DNA of 64,000 nucleotides from contig NZ_JAQZAO010000004.1 of assembly GCF_028737315.1 (NCBI RefSeq), positions 310,001 through 374,000 on the forward strand. The letters are read 5' to 3'. Both the position numbers and the translations under genes were made by a program. Source of the DNA: Actinomycetospora lemnae. Its GTDB lineage: Bacteria > Actinomycetota > Actinomycetes > Mycobacteriales > Pseudonocardiaceae. Below are positions 49,755 through 59,366 of the stretch, in pieces. Under the pieces are notes generated by a model. The model searched no databases. It had not been told where the DNA came from and was given only the letters and a program-made list of their open reading frames with translations. Each line of letters opens with the position of its first letter. Position 1 is the stretch's first letter.

Positions 49755-50911
49755 CCGACCAGCCGGCGGCGGTAGGCCAGGCCCCCGACGACGGCGCCGG
49801 CCACCGCGCCGGCGCCAAGCACCGACGGCACGCCGATGCGGGCCGCCTTGCGCCCCGAGCGGAAGTCGCGGATCTCCCAGCCCCGGCGCCGCGCGAGCTG
49901 GCGCAGGTCGGAGTCCGGGTTGACCGCGACGGCCGTGCCGACGACCGAGAGCATCGGGGCGTCGTTGACCGAGTCGGAGTACGCCGCGCAGCGCCGCAGG
50001 TCGAGGCCCTCGCGGGCGGCCAGCGCGCGCACCGCGTGGGCCTTGGCCGGGCCGTGGAGCAGCTCGCCGACCAGCCGCCCGGTGTAGACGCCGTCCTCGC
50101 TCTCGGCGACGGTGCCGAGCGCGCCGGTGAGCCCGAGGCGGCGGGCGATGATGCGGGCGAGCTCGAGCGGCGTCGCGGTGACCAGCCAGACGCGCTGCCC
50201 GGCGTCCAGGTGCATCTGGGCGAGCGCGCGCGTGCCCTCCCAGATCCGGTCGGCCATGAGCTCGTCGTAGATCTCCTCGCCGAGCTCGACCAGCTCGGCC
50301 ACCGACTGCCCCGCGACGAACGACAGCGCCTGCTCGCGGTGCGCCCGGACGTCGTCGGGCGTGCCCTCGCCGCCGAGCCGGAACTTGAGCTGCTGCCAGA
50401 CGAAGCCGCGCAGGTCGGAGCCGGAGAAGAAGTTGCGGGCCGCGAGGCCGCGGGCGAAGTGGAAGATCGACGCGCCCATCATCATCGTGTTGTCGACGTC
50501 GAAGAACGCGGCGGCGGTGAGGTCCGGCGGGACCTTGGGCGACGGCGGGTGCTCGCGGATGTCCGGCGCCTCGGCGGAGGCGGCCGCGGCGGCGGGCCCG
50601 CCCCCGGCCAGCTCGCCGTCGGGCGCCCCCTCGGCCGCGGCGGCGGCGGTGGCGAGGTCCGCCGGGCTCTCGCCGACGGTGGGGTCGGTGGTCGGCCCGG
50701 CGCTCTCCGGCACCGACTCGAGGAGCTCGGAGGCGGTGGGTCCCCCGACGTCCGGGTCGGCGAGCGCGGCCTCGGCGGACGCCTCGCCCGCGCGCCGCGC
50801 CGCCTCGCGCTCCGCCTGCAACCGGCGCTCGCGCCGTCGTCCCACCGGCGGACCCTCCCCGTTGATGTCCGTCCCGGGATCCACGCCGGCCGGGGCGGGA
50901 CGGAACGACAT
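49751..50911 (-). CDS. HAD-IB family hydrolase (SerB1-like)
   Basis: 386 residues. A long Ala/Glu/Pro-rich N-terminal extension (1-130) precedes a HAD domain with nucleophile motif FFDVDNT (D138, D140), VTATPLE (motif II), and [10 protein letters not shown] (motif IV, D-D pair). A C-terminal Gly/Ala segment (about 358-378) could be membrane-associated. By position it matches Rv0505c (serB1), a phosphoserine phosphatase or a lysophosphatidic acid phosphatase relative; the substrate is not settled. Confidence 0.87.
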   Translation of the reverse strand: MSFRPAPAGVDPGTDINGEGPPVGRRRERRLQAEREAARRAGEASAEAALADPDVGGPTASELLESVPESAGPTTDPTVGESPADLATAAAAAEGAPDGELAGGGPAAAAASAEAPDIREHPPSPKVPPDLTAAAFFDVDNTMMMGASIFHFARGLAARNFFSGSDLRGFVWQQLKFRLGGEGTPDDVRAHREQALSFVAGQSVAELVELGEEIYDELMADRIWEGTRALAQMHLDAGQRVWLVTATPLELARIIARRLGLTGALGTVAESEDGVYTGRLVGELLHGPAKAHAVRALAAREGLDLRRCAAYSDSVNDAPMLSVVGTAVAVNPDSDLRQLARRRGWEIRDFRSGRKAARIGVPSVLGAGAVAGAVVGGLAYRRRLVG

Positions 50912-50972
50912 CGACCCCGCGGCGGTGCGTCCTCACCCTAGACGGGAGCCACGACGGCGGGGTGCCCCGCGA

Positions 50973-50992
50973 CCGGCCCGCCCCGAGGCCGG
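50973..50992 (-). terminator. hairpin after the DUF5667 gene
   Basis: CCGGCC (50973-50978) against GGCCGG (50987-50992), just beyond the leftward stop at 50996. Confidence 0.35.
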
Positions 50993-50995
50993 GGG

Positions 50996-52312
50996 TCAGC
51001 CGAGGCTGAGACCGGGCAGACCGGGCAGCAGCGGCGGCACGTCGACCTGCGGCAGCAGCGGCACCGGCAGCGGGACCCGCACCGGCGGCGGCGCGTCCTC
51101 ACCGGCGTCGTCGGAGTCCTGCGACGAGCCCGAGTCCTCGTCGGAGCCGCCGTCCCGCGTCGACGACTCGCTCGAGCTGGTGCTCGTGCGGCTCGTCGTC
51201 GTGGTGGTGGTCGTGGAGGTCGACGTCTCGGTGGCCGAGACGTCGGTGCGCTCCGGCGTCGCCGTCGAGGGCGAGGTGGAGGTGTCGCACTCGCGGACCG
51301 GCAGCGGCCCGAGGTCGTCGCTCTCGTTCCCGGTCGCGCAGCGCTGCGGGCCGCCGAGCGCGGTGGCGCGCTGGCCGAGGCGCTGCAGCATCTGCTGGGA
51401 CTGGGCGGCGGCGCCGCGCCCGTCGGTGTCGAGCGAGGGGCTCAGGGTGTCGATCCGCGCCGACTGCTCGCGCGCCCACTCCGCGAGCTGGGCGGGCGAG
51501 GGCCCGGTCGGCTGGCCGGCCAGCGGGAGGATGAGGCGCGAGCCCGTGCGGGCCTGCTCGTCGAAGTCGCGCAGGTTCTCCAGCACCAGCGCGGCCTCCT
51601 CGGGCCCGAGGCCCGCGGCGACCGGCCCGGCGCCCGCCGCGGTGGCGGTGTCACGGCCGATGAGGTCGGAGACCTCCTCCAGGCGGGTCGCGGCGAAGTC
51701 GAGGTGGCGCTGCCCCTTGGCCTCCTGGCCGCTGGTCAGCCCGATCTCGGCGCTCTCGGACGCCCGCTTGATCCCGTAGAGCATCTCGCCGGGCAGCGAG
51801 CCGCGGCTGAGCAGCACGGTCAGGGCGCCGAGCAGCAGGACCGCGCACGCCCCGCCCACCAGCGAGGAGATCAGGCGGGTCGAGCGCCGGCGGGACGTGG
51901 CCCTGGTCCCGGGACGACCGTCGCCGGGGCGAGTGCTCCCGCGCCGGGTGGTCGCACCGGCCCGGCCGGCCCCCCGACCGCCGACCGGACCGGAGTCCGG
52001 GGAGCGCAGGACACGGGTGCGCTCGCGCGGGAGCTGGGCCCGACCGCCCTGGGCGGTGCCCCCGGTGATCTCGGCCATGACGGCGGCCCGCATGCGGGCG
52101 CTGGCGTCGGCGTCGGGGCCGATGGCGTCCCGCCCGGCGGCCCGCAGCGCCGCGGCGAGCTCGAGGTCACGGGCCAGGTCACGGGCGAGGTCGGGATCGC
52201 GGGCCGGGTCGACGCCACCCGCACGAGAGGGATGCGGCGGACGCCCCGTGGCGTCGCGCTGCTCCCAGACGCGAGCGAAGAGCTCGTCGTCCTCGTCGTG
52301 CCCGCTCGACAT
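50996..52312 (-). CDS. DUF5667 membrane protein, predicted partner of the sigma factor
   Basis: 438 residues. Cytoplasmic N-terminus with an acidic helix (HDEDDELFARVWEQRDA) and helices (40-85), one membrane segment at about 148-168, then the extracytoplasmic DUF5667 domain (170-330; LPGEMLYGIKRASESAEIGLT) and a long Ser/Thr/Asp-rich and Pro-rich tail. It lies downstream of the sigma gene in the same direction. In Streptomyces the anti-sigma factor RsbN follows bldN, so an anti-sigma role is inferred. ATG 52312 with GAGGA 9 nt upstream. Confidence 0.78.
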   Translation of the reverse strand: MSSGHDEDDELFARVWEQRDATGRPPHPSRAGGVDPARDPDLARDLARDLELAAALRAAGRDAIGPDADASARMRAAVMAEITGGTAQGGRAQLPRERTRVLRSPDSGPVGGRGAGRAGATTRRGSTRPGDGRPGTRATSRRRSTRLISSLVGGACAVLLLGALTVLLSRGSLPGEMLYGIKRASESAEIGLTSGQEAKGQRHLDFAATRLEEVSDLIGRDTATAAGAGPVAAGLGPEEAALVLENLRDFDEQARTGSRLILPLAGQPTGPSPAQLAEWAREQSARIDTLSPSLDTDGRGAAAQSQQMLQRLGQRATALGGPQRCATGNESDDLGPLPVRECDTSTSPSTATPERTDVSATETSTSTTTTTTTSRTSTSSSESSTRDGGSDEDSGSSQDSDDAGEDAPPPVRVPLPVPLLPQVDVPPLLPGLPGLSLG

Positions 52313-52436
52313 GCCGCCCGTCCTCATCGTCCGCGCGTCACTTTCCGTGCGCGCCGTGCTCGTCGCTGGGTTGAACGACGAGACGGGCGACCGGTTACGA
52401 CGATGCGGTGTGCGGTTCGAACCACAACGATGTGAC

Positions 52437-53612
52437 TCACCGCAGCCCCTCGGGCAACAGTTGAGCGAGCCGACGGACCGCCCGGTGCTGGAGCGCCTTC
52501 ACGGCGCCCTCGTTGCGGCCCATGATCTCCGCGGTCTCGGCCACGGAGAGTCCCTGCAGGAAGCGCAGGGCGATGCACTCCTGCTGGTCGTCACCGAGAC
52601 GGGCGACGCAACGGAGCAGCTCGGCGTGGGTGGCGCCCGCGATGACCTCGGTCTCCGGGCTGGGCCGCACGCTCGACGGCGCGACGTCGGCGACCTCGGC
52701 GGTCGAGTGCTCGAGCCGGTAGCGGCTGGACTTCACGTGGTCGAGCACGAGGTTCCGGGCGATCGTCACGAACCAGGCGCCGATGTCGCGGCCCTGGTAG
52801 CTCACCGAGGTGATCCGGCGGAACGCGCGGACGAAGGTCTCCTGGGTGAGGTCCTCCGCGGCCGGGCGGTCGCCGAGGCGGAAGAGCACGAACCGGAAGA
52901 CGGTGTCGTGGTAGCGGTCGAAGAGCTGACCGAACGCCTGGGTGTCGCCGTCCTGCGCGAGGCGGACGAGCGCCCAGCCCTCGGCGGTGGCGCCGTCGTC
53001 GGGGAGGTCGTCGGGCAGGTCGTCCTGCAGCTCGTCGGGGAGCTCCTCGTCGACCGCGGGACCGCCCGGCGCCGACTCCTCGGGCACCGCACCCGTGTGC
53101 GGGTCGCCCGGCGGGCGCAGCGGCACCGCGGCCGTGGGCGTCGCGCCGTCCGCGGGGGGCGGGCCGGGCTGCGCCGTGGTCGGGGGCAGCGGGCCGGTAC
53201 CGGTGCGGGGCGCCGGAGGGGCGGGCGGGGCCAGCGGGACCGGGGGCATCGTGTCGGGGCGCGGGAGCCCGGCCGGCGGCGTCGGGCGGCCCTCGGGGGG
53301 ACGCCCGCGGCCGGGTCGGCGGGTGGGCGGCGCGTCCGCGGGGGCCTGGTCGGCCGGGGGCCACGTGTCCTCGCGGCGGCGCTGCGCCGGGTACGCGAGC
53401 GGCGCGGTCGGCGGGGCGACGGGACCGTGCCCGTTCCCGCGCGCGTCGAGGACGGGCTCGGGCGGGGTGTCGGTGCCGGTCGCCCCGCGGGAACGCCCCA
53501 CGGAGACCTGGCCGCCGGTGCCGCCCGTGCCGTTGCCGCGCCGGCCGCCGCCCCGCGCGGGCACGGGGCCGGGGCCGGGCTCGTCGGCGGGGTCGGGTGC
53601 CGCGCGCCTCAC
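52437..53612 (-). CDS. BldN-like ECF sigma factor with long proline-rich N-terminal extension
   Basis: 391 residues. Residues 1-210 are Pro/Ala-rich and end in an acidic DELQDDLPDDLPDD run; region 2 follows (about 220-295; AEDLTQETFVRAFRR, DIGAWFVTIARNLVLDHVKS) and region 4 (about 328-388; LSVAETAEIMGRNEGAVKALQHRAVRRLA). S. coelicolor BldN is made as a pro-protein with an N-terminal extension and lies near rex-hemA, as here. GTG 53612 has GGAG 4 nt upstream. In mycobacteria this gene is missing from the cluster. Confidence 0.8.
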   Translation of the reverse strand: MRRAAPDPADEPGPGPVPARGGGRRGNGTGGTGGQVSVGRSRGATGTDTPPEPVLDARGNGHGPVAPPTAPLAYPAQRRREDTWPPADQAPADAPPTRRPGRGRPPEGRPTPPAGLPRPDTMPPVPLAPPAPPAPRTGTGPLPPTTAQPGPPPADGATPTAAVPLRPPGDPHTGAVPEESAPGGPAVDEELPDELQDDLPDDLPDDGATAEGWALVRLAQDGDTQAFGQLFDRYHDTVFRFVLFRLGDRPAAEDLTQETFVRAFRRITSVSYQGRDIGAWFVTIARNLVLDHVKSSRYRLEHSTAEVADVAPSSVRPSPETEVIAGATHAELLRCVARLGDDQQECIALRFLQGLSVAETAEIMGRNEGAVKALQHRAVRRLAQLLPEGLR

Positions 53613-54045
53613 AGCGCTCCGGGGGGAGGACGGCGCATCGCGGAGCCCGCGGACGCGTTGTGCACGGCAGGGACCCCACGGGGGAGGCGACGGGCGACGG
53701 TGGAACGGGCGACGGTGGAGCAGAGGACCGGGCCGCGGGGCCGGACGACACGGCGCGCGCAGGCCCGGCCGAGGTGACCGGCAGCGTCGGACATGCCCTC
53801 CCCCTCGATCGACCTTCCCCGACCGGCATCCCCCCGAGGGGGCGTCGGCTGGGGAGCATACGTGCGGCGTGAGATGCCCTGACACCGGCGCGCCCGCGGG
53901 GGTGCCGACCCTCTCCGACCTGCACCGACGGTGCGACGAGCGGCCATTCGGACGCATCCCGGGGCTCCGCGTGGGGCCCCGGGGACCGTGCGAGACTGCC
54001 GCCGGGCGGTGCACCGGGACGGTCCGGGACGGAGGCGACGGGGCG
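53613..54045. other. divergent intergenic region, sigma factor / glutaredoxin
   Basis: About 430 bp with no supported gene. A 15-bp direct repeat (ACGGGCGACGGTGGA twice, near 53690-53719) lies about 80 bp before the sigma start and could be a regulator site. Confidence 0.4.
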
Positions 54046-54471
54046 GTGGCGGACGAGCGGTCCGACGAGCGGGCGATGACGTCGGTGGGCGGTGCGACGG
54101 GCGGTCGCCCCGACGGGTCGACGGGGTCCGCGTCGCCCGCCGTCACCGGATCCGGCGGTCTGCCCGACACTCTCCCCGGCACCTCGTCCGAGGCGCCCGG
54201 CGCGTCCGACGAGGAGGAGGCGGTGCGTGTGCTCGTGCTCGTACGCGCCGACTGCCGGACCTGCGACCGGATGGAGGGCGTGGTGCGCGAGATCTGCGGC
54301 CGCGTCGGCGAGGAGCACGCGGTGGTCGACGTCGACGGGCCGGGCGCCGACCCGGAGTGGCGCGCCGAGTACGGCGACCGCATCCCCGTCGTCCTCGTCG
54401 ACGGCGTCGAGATCGCCTCGTGGCGCCTGGAGCCCGACGACCTGGTCCGGGCGTTGGGAGCGCCCCGGTGA
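54046..54471 (+). CDS. glutaredoxin-like protein (Rv0508 position)
   Basis: 141 residues from GTG 54046, with GGAGG upstream. A Gly/Ser-rich leader (1-55) precedes a thioredoxin-fold domain with C70-R-T-C73, a cis-proline strand IPVVLVDG, and a VEIASWRLEPDDLVRAL end. A thiol redox carrier, probably mycothiol-linked in this organism. Shorter starts (for example GTG 54223) would leave only the domain, as in mycobacterial homologues. Confidence 0.82.
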   Translation: MADERSDERAMTSVGGATGGRPDGSTGSASPAVTGSGGLPDTLPGTSSEAPGASDEEEAVRVLVLVRADCRTCDRMEGVVREICGRVGEEHAVVDVDGPGADPEWRAEYGDRIPVVLVDGVEIASWRLEPDDLVRALGAPR

Positions 54472-55055
54472 CCGCCCCCGCGCCGGCCGACGTGCCGATC
54501 CTGCAGACCGCCTCGTCCCTGGTGGAGCTGACGCTCGACACCTACGTCCGCCTCCAGCGCCTCGCCTTCGGCGGCGGGGCGTCCGCGCCGGCGCCGGTGC
54601 GCGAGCTGCTCGTGGCGGCCGTGGCGGCCCTCGAGCGGGCGCGGACCGACCTCGCCGAGGCCACGCGTGACGCGGGCGGGCGGGTGCAGACCGACCCCGA
54701 CCCGGAGTACGCGCCGGTCGTCGAGCAGGCGCTGCCGACGGTGCGGGGCCCGGGCGACGTGGTCGGGCTCGCGCTGACCCTCGAGGACGTCCTCGCCCAG
54801 ACGCTCGTCAGCGACGTCGTCGAGCTCTCCGCGCCGCCGGTGCGCGCCACGGTCGCCGGGCACGCCGCGGCGGCCGCGCGGCGCAAGGCCCTGCTGCTGA
54901 CCCTGCAGACGCTGCTCGCGAGCGGGCGGACCGAGCTGGTCGCCGCGCCCCCGGACCTGCTCGCCCTGCCCCCGGGCGCGGGCACCGTCGGCTTCCCCGA
55001 CGTCCTGTTCCCCACGGAGAAGGCCTCGCCGCCGACCGAGGGGACGCCGCGATGA
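54468..55055 (+). CDS. ferritin-like helical protein
   Basis: 195 residues, almost all helical (helices at about 10-30, 40-65, 85-120, 125-150), of the ferritin-like type found paired with a DUF4439-like lipoprotein in actinobacteria. Conserved Glu/His metal ligands are not clear, so metal binding is doubtful. It overlaps the glutaredoxin stop (GTGA) and the next gene (ATGA), forming a coupled unit. Confidence 0.6.
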   Translation: MTAPAPADVPILQTASSLVELTLDTYVRLQRLAFGGGASAPAPVRELLVAAVAALERARTDLAEATRDAGGRVQTDPDPEYAPVVEQALPTVRGPGDVVGLALTLEDVLAQTLVSDVVELSAPPVRATVAGHAAAAARRKALLLTLQTLLASGRTELVAAPPDLLALPPGAGTVGFPDVLFPTEKASPPTEGTPR

Positions 55056-55714
55056 CGCCCCGGCCGTTCTCCCGGCGCGGCTTCCTCGTCGGGCTCGGCG
55101 CGCTCGCCGGGGCCGCGGGCCTTGCCGCGTGCTCGAACGAGGCGCCGCCGGGCCCGCCCGCGCCGGGCGCGCCGCCCTCGCCGACGACCACGACGTCGAC
55201 CGACCCGGCGGCCTACGAGGGCGAGGTGGCCTGGGTCGCCCTGGGCGCCGCGCTCTCCGGGCTCGCCGGCGACCTGCTCGGCCAGGCCGCCACCGGCGCC
55301 GGCCAGGGGCGCTTCGGCGCGGTCCCGGCCGTCGTGTCCGCCTACCTGTCCGGCGCCGCCGCCCAGCACGTGGCGCACGCGGAGGCGTGGAACCGGCTGC
55401 TCACCGCCGGCGGGCGTCCCGCGGTCACCGGCTACCCCCTCACCGTCGAGCCCGCCCTGCGCGAGCGGCTCGACGCGGCCCGCGCCCCGGTCGACCTCCT
55501 GGGCCTCGCCGCCGACCTCACGGGCACCGTCGCGGCCACCGTGACCCGGATCGTGGGCGAGGTCACGGACGCGTCCGCCGTCACGCTCGCGGCGGGTGTC
55601 GGACCCGTCGTGGCCATGCACGGCGCCACCGCCGACTTCCTCCTGGGACGTCCGCCCACCGCACCCACGGACCCCATCGCCGGTGCGCTGACCCCCGACG
55701 CGCTCACGGTCTGA
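55052..55714 (+). CDS. Tat-exported lipoprotein with ferritin-like (DUF4439-type) domain
   Basis: 220 residues: twin-arginine signal SRRGFLVGLGALAG (7-20) and lipobox LAAC (Cys27), a Pro/Thr-rich linker, then a helical bundle (50-205) of the ferritin-like DUF4439 type with HVAHAEAWNRLL. Secreted and lipid-anchored. Function unknown; ATG 55052 is coupled to the preceding gene. Confidence 0.78.
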   Translation: MTPRPFSRRGFLVGLGALAGAAGLAACSNEAPPGPPAPGAPPSPTTTTSTDPAAYEGEVAWVALGAALSGLAGDLLGQAATGAGQGRFGAVPAVVSAYLSGAAAQHVAHAEAWNRLLTAGGRPAVTGYPLTVEPALRERLDAARAPVDLLGLAADLTGTVAATVTRIVGEVTDASAVTLAAGVGPVVAMHGATADFLLGRPPTAPTDPIAGALTPDALTV

Positions 55715-55916
55715 CGCGGACGTCCACCGGACGGCGCACCAGGGACGCCGGGTACCGCGCCGTGCTGCTCCGGACGGGGTTCGGGCGCGGCGTCGGAGCG
55801 CGACCGGTGGCAGACTGGAGGCCTCCGCCGGTCGGCACGACGCCTGCACGACGCGGCGCGGTCCGCGTCGGCGCGGTGGGTACCCCAGCCCCGCTGTGCG
55901 GCGGCTCGCGGCGATT

Positions 55917-55944
55917 TTGTGCGTGCGTTCACGAGCGCTAGCGT
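55917..55944 (+). promoter_or_regulatory. rex promoter with overlapping Rex operator
   Basis: TTGTGCGTGCGTTCACGA (55917-55934) is a close match to the Rex operator, whose core is TGTGAACGCGTTCACA. It overlaps -35 TTGTGC (55917-55922) and the spacer before -10 TAGCGT (55939-55944; 16 nt). It lies about 135 bp before the rex start. The rest of 55715-56069 has no gene. Confidence 0.75.
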
Positions 55945-56069
55945 TGTCCGGAACGGTTCCGGGGACGTCCGCGTGGTGCAGTGCCGCGAGGTGCGGGCCC
56001 GCGCGAGGGGTGCGGAGACCCGTCGCGCCGCGCGGCACGCGAGCGAGGGATGACAGGAGGCGCCCGGAA

Positions 56070-56888
56070 GTGACGGTCGACCGCGGCACCCGGCCCTCCC
56101 GACGCCCGGTGCCGTCGACCCGGACGCCCGAGGACGCCCTCGCGCCGGTCGACGCCCAGGACACGACCGACCAGACCGACGCCGCCACCCGTCCCGTGCC
56201 CGAGGCCACGGTGGCGCGCCTGGCGGTCTACCTGCGCGTGCTCACCACGCTGCTCGACGAGGGTCGCGGCACGGTGTCCAGCGAGGAACTGGCCGCCGCC
56301 GCCGGCGTGAACTCGACGACGCTGCGCAAGGACCTCTCCCACATCGGCTCGTCCGGCGTGCGCGGGGTCGGGTACGACGTGTCCCGGCTCACCGCCGAGG
56401 TCGAGGCCACCCTGGGCCTGACGCGGCCGCACGCGGTGGCACTGGTCGGGGTCGGCAACCTCGGGCACGCCCTGGCCGGCTACGGGGGCTTCGCGCAGCG
56501 CGGCTTCCCCGTCGCGGCCCTCTTCGACGTCGACCCGGCGCTCGTCGGCACCACCATCGGCGGCGTCGAGGTCGAGCACGCGGACGCGATCGGCGCCGTG
56601 TGCGCCGCCCGCGGCGTGACCATCGGCGTGGTCGCGACACCCGCGCCCGCCGCCCAGCGCGTCTGCGACCACCTCGTGGCCGCCGGCGTGCGCAGCATCC
56701 TCAACTTCGCGCCCACCGTGCTCTCGGTGCCGGCGGGGGTCGAGGTGCGCAAGGTGGACCTGGCGGTGGAGATGCAGGTGCTCTCGTTCCACGTCGCCCG
56801 ACGGCACGGCACCGTGCCGGCGGCCGGCCCGGCCGGGGAGCTCACCCGGCCCGCAGACCAGACCCCGCGAGAGGCGGTCTCCCGATGA
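56070..56888 (+). CDS. rex: redox-sensing transcriptional repressor Rex
   Basis: 272 residues. Winged HTH (about 45-105; [24 protein letters not shown]) and an NAD(H)-binding Rossmann domain (about 115-225; [19 protein letters not shown]). Binds DNA when NADH/NAD+ is low and releases it when NADH rises. A leader of 35 Arg/Pro-rich residues precedes the HTH. Start GTG 56070 with AGGAGG 10 nt upstream. The stop overlaps the hemA ATG, so Rex is co-translated with haem-pathway genes; a Rex operator lies upstream. Confidence 0.94.
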   Translation: MTVDRGTRPSRRPVPSTRTPEDALAPVDAQDTTDQTDAATRPVPEATVARLAVYLRVLTTLLDEGRGTVSSEELAAAAGVNSTTLRKDLSHIGSSGVRGVGYDVSRLTAEVEATLGLTRPHAVALVGVGNLGHALAGYGGFAQRGFPVAALFDVDPALVGTTIGGVEVEHADAIGAVCAARGVTIGVVATPAPAAQRVCDHLVAAGVRSILNFAPTVLSVPAGVEVRKVDLAVEMQVLSFHVARRHGTVPAAGPAGELTRPADQTPREAVSR

Positions 56889-58291
56889 GCCTGCTCCTGG
56901 TCGGCGTCTCGCACCGCACCGCTGAGGTGCCGGTGCTCGAGCGCGTCGCCGTGTCCGGAGACGACACCCGCAAGGTGCTCGACGACCTGCTCACCGGCGA
57001 GCACGTCACCGAGGCGATGCTCGTGTCCACGTGCAACCGCGTCGAGATCTACGCGGTGGTCGAGACGTTCCACGGCGGCCTCACCGAGGTCACCGACGTC
57101 CTCGCCCGCCACGCGCACGCGGAGGTCTCCGACCTCACCGACCACCTCTACGTGCACTACGCCGGCTCCGCGGTGGAGCACCTGTTCTCCGTGGCCGCCG
57201 GGCTCGACTCGATGGTGGTCGGCGAGGCCCAGATCCTGGGCCAGCTGCGCGCTGCGTACGCCGACGCCCGCGAGCTCGGGTCGGCGGGCCGGGTGCTGCA
57301 CGAGCTGGCCCAGCAGGCGCTGCGGGTCGGCAAGCGCGCCCACGCCGAGACCGGCATCGACGCGGCCGGCGCCTCGGTGGTCTCCGAGGCCCTCGCCGAC
57401 GCCGGGACCGCGCTGGGCTCGCTCGAGGGGCGCCGCGCGCTCGTCGTGGGCGCCGGGTCGATGGGCGCCCTGTCCGCCGCGCACCTGCGCCGCGCCGGCG
57501 TCGCCGAGACCGTGCTGGCCAACCGTTCCGAGGACAACGCCGAGCGGCTCGCGGTGTCGCTGCGCGCCGAGGGGGCGGCCGCCCGCGCCACCGGGCTCGA
57601 CGCGCTGCCCCGCGAGATCGCCGCCGCCGACGTCGTGGTGGCGTGCACCGGCGCGGTCGGCACCGTCGTCGGCGAGGAGGACGTGCGCGCGGCCCTGGCG
57701 GGGCGCGACACCACGGCCCGCCCGCTGGTCGTCTGCGACCTCGGCCTGCCCCGCGACGTCGACCCGCGCGCGGCGGCCCTGCCCGGCGTCACCGTCGTCG
57801 ACCTCGCGGCCCTCGGCGAGCGGCTGCGCTCGGCCGGCGCCGGGCGCGCGGTCGAGGAGGCCCGCGCCGTCGTCGCCGAGGAGGTGCGCGGCTACTTCGC
57901 GGCCCAGCGCACCGCCGAGGTCACCCCGACGGTCACCGCGCTGCGCCGGCGCGCGGCCGAGGTCGTCGACGGCGAGCTGCTGCGCCTGGCCGGGCGCCTG
58001 CCCGACCTCGACGACCACGCGCGCGGCGAGGTCGCCCAGACCGTGCGCCGCGTCGTCGACAAGCTGCTGCACACGCCGACGGTGCAGGTCAAGCGCCTGG
58101 CGCAGTCGCCGGGAGGGGACTCCTACGCCGAGGCGCTGCGCGAGCTCTTCGAGCTCGACCCGCAGACGCCCGCCGTGCTGGCGGCCACGGAGACGGTCGC
58201 CGAGACGGTCCCGGGGACGGTGCCGGGCACCACGACGAGCGTCGAGCCCGGCGACGGCATGGACCAGGCCCTCAGCGGGGGGCGGCGATGA
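56885..58291 (+). CDS. hemA: glutamyl-tRNA reductase HemA
   Basis: 468 residues; reduces glutamyl-tRNA(Glu) to glutamate-1-semialdehyde, the first committed step of C5-route tetrapyrrole synthesis. Catalytic Cys50 in [32 protein letters not shown] (about 102-121) and NADPH-binding [15 protein letters not shown] (about 186-200). The C-terminal dimerisation helix is followed by a 35-residue Thr-rich tail. ATG 56885 overlaps the rex stop, and its stop overlaps the hemC ATG. Confidence 0.96.
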   Translation: MSLLLVGVSHRTAEVPVLERVAVSGDDTRKVLDDLLTGEHVTEAMLVSTCNRVEIYAVVETFHGGLTEVTDVLARHAHAEVSDLTDHLYVHYAGSAVEHLFSVAAGLDSMVVGEAQILGQLRAAYADARELGSAGRVLHELAQQALRVGKRAHAETGIDAAGASVVSEALADAGTALGSLEGRRALVVGAGSMGALSAAHLRRAGVAETVLANRSEDNAERLAVSLRAEGAAARATGLDALPREIAAADVVVACTGAVGTVVGEEDVRAALAGRDTTARPLVVCDLGLPRDVDPRAAALPGVTVVDLAALGERLRSAGAGRAVEEARAVVAEEVRGYFAAQRTAEVTPTVTALRRRAAEVVDGELLRLAGRLPDLDDHARGEVAQTVRRVVDKLLHTPTVQVKRLAQSPGGDSYAEALRELFELDPQTPAVLAATETVAETVPGTVPGTTTSVEPGDGMDQALSGGRR

Positions 58292-59343
58292 CCGTGACCG
58301 ACACCGCGGAGACGGGGACGCTGCTCGGCGAGGGCGCCCGCACCATCCGCATCGGCACCCGCGCGAGCCTGCTCGCCCGCACCCAGACCGACATCGTCGC
58401 CGCGGCGCTGACCGCGGCCGGCGCGACGGTCGAGGTCGTCACGATCTCCACCGAGGGCGACCGGTCCCAGGCGGCGGGCACGCCGATCGCGGGCAGCGGG
58501 GTGGGCGTGTTCGTCACCGCGTTGCGCGACGCGCTGCTCGCCGGCGAGATCGACGTCGCCGTGCACTCCTACAAGGACCTGCCGACCGCCGCGGTGCCCG
58601 GCCTGGTGCTCGCCGCCGTGCCGGCGCGCGAGGACCCGCGCGATGCGCTCGTCGCCCGCGACGGCATGGTGCTCGGCGAGCTGCCGCCGGGCGCGGTGGT
58701 GGGCACGGGCTCGCCGCGGCGCGTCGCGCAGATCGCCGCGCTCGGGCTGGGCCTGCAGCTCGTCCCGATCCGGGGCAACGTCGACACCCGGATCGGCAAG
58801 GTGAGGCGCGGCGAGCTCGACGCCGTCGTGCTCGCCCGCGCCGGGCTGGCCCGCCTCGGGCGGGTCGGCGAGGCCACCGAGGTGCTCGACCCCCTGCAGG
58901 TGCTCCCCGCGCCCGCGCAGGGCGCGCTCGCCTGCGAGTGCCGAAGGCAGGACACCGCGCTCGAGCACCTCCTGCGCTCCACGCTGCACGACGAGGGCGT
59001 CGCGGTGGCCGTCACGGCCGAGCGCGCCGTCCTGGGTGCGCTGGGTTCGCCCTGCAGCGCCCCGATCGGGGCGCTCGCCGAGGTCGTCGAGGACCTCGAC
59101 GACGACGGACGCGTGATCGAACGGCTGTCGCTGCGCGCGGTGGCCACCACGGCGGACGGCGCGCTCGTGCGCGGTTCCGCCACCGGAGAGACCGAGGACG
59201 CCGAGCGGATCGGCCGGGAGCTGGCCGAGGAACTGCTCGCCGACGGGGCGGAGCCGTCGGGGTACGCGATGCCCGTCAGCGAGGCAGGGTCCCGTCCGGG
59301 CCCGGACGCCGTCGCCGGCGAGGCCCCGCCGCCCGCCTCCTGA
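58288..59343 (+). CDS. hemC: hydroxymethylbilane synthase HemC
   Basis: 351 residues; joins four porphobilinogens to hydroxymethylbilane. [14 protein letters not shown] (21-34), [10 protein letters not shown] (91-100), [10 protein letters not shown] (139-148), [12 protein letters not shown] (161-172) and Cys256 ([10 protein letters not shown]), which carries the dipyrromethane cofactor. A 40-residue variable tail ends it. Coupled to hemA (ATGA). Confidence 0.96.
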   Translation: MTVTDTAETGTLLGEGARTIRIGTRASLLARTQTDIVAAALTAAGATVEVVTISTEGDRSQAAGTPIAGSGVGVFVTALRDALLAGEIDVAVHSYKDLPTAAVPGLVLAAVPAREDPRDALVARDGMVLGELPPGAVVGTGSPRRVAQIAALGLGLQLVPIRGNVDTRIGKVRRGELDAVVLARAGLARLGRVGEATEVLDPLQVLPAPAQGALACECRRQDTALEHLLRSTLHDEGVAVAVTAERAVLGALGSPCSAPIGALAEVVEDLDDDGRVIERLSLRAVATTADGALVRGSATGETEDAERIGRELAEELLADGAEPSGYAMPVSEAGSRPGPDAVAGEAPPPAS

Positions 59344-59366
59344 ACACCACGATGGGAACGGAAGAC

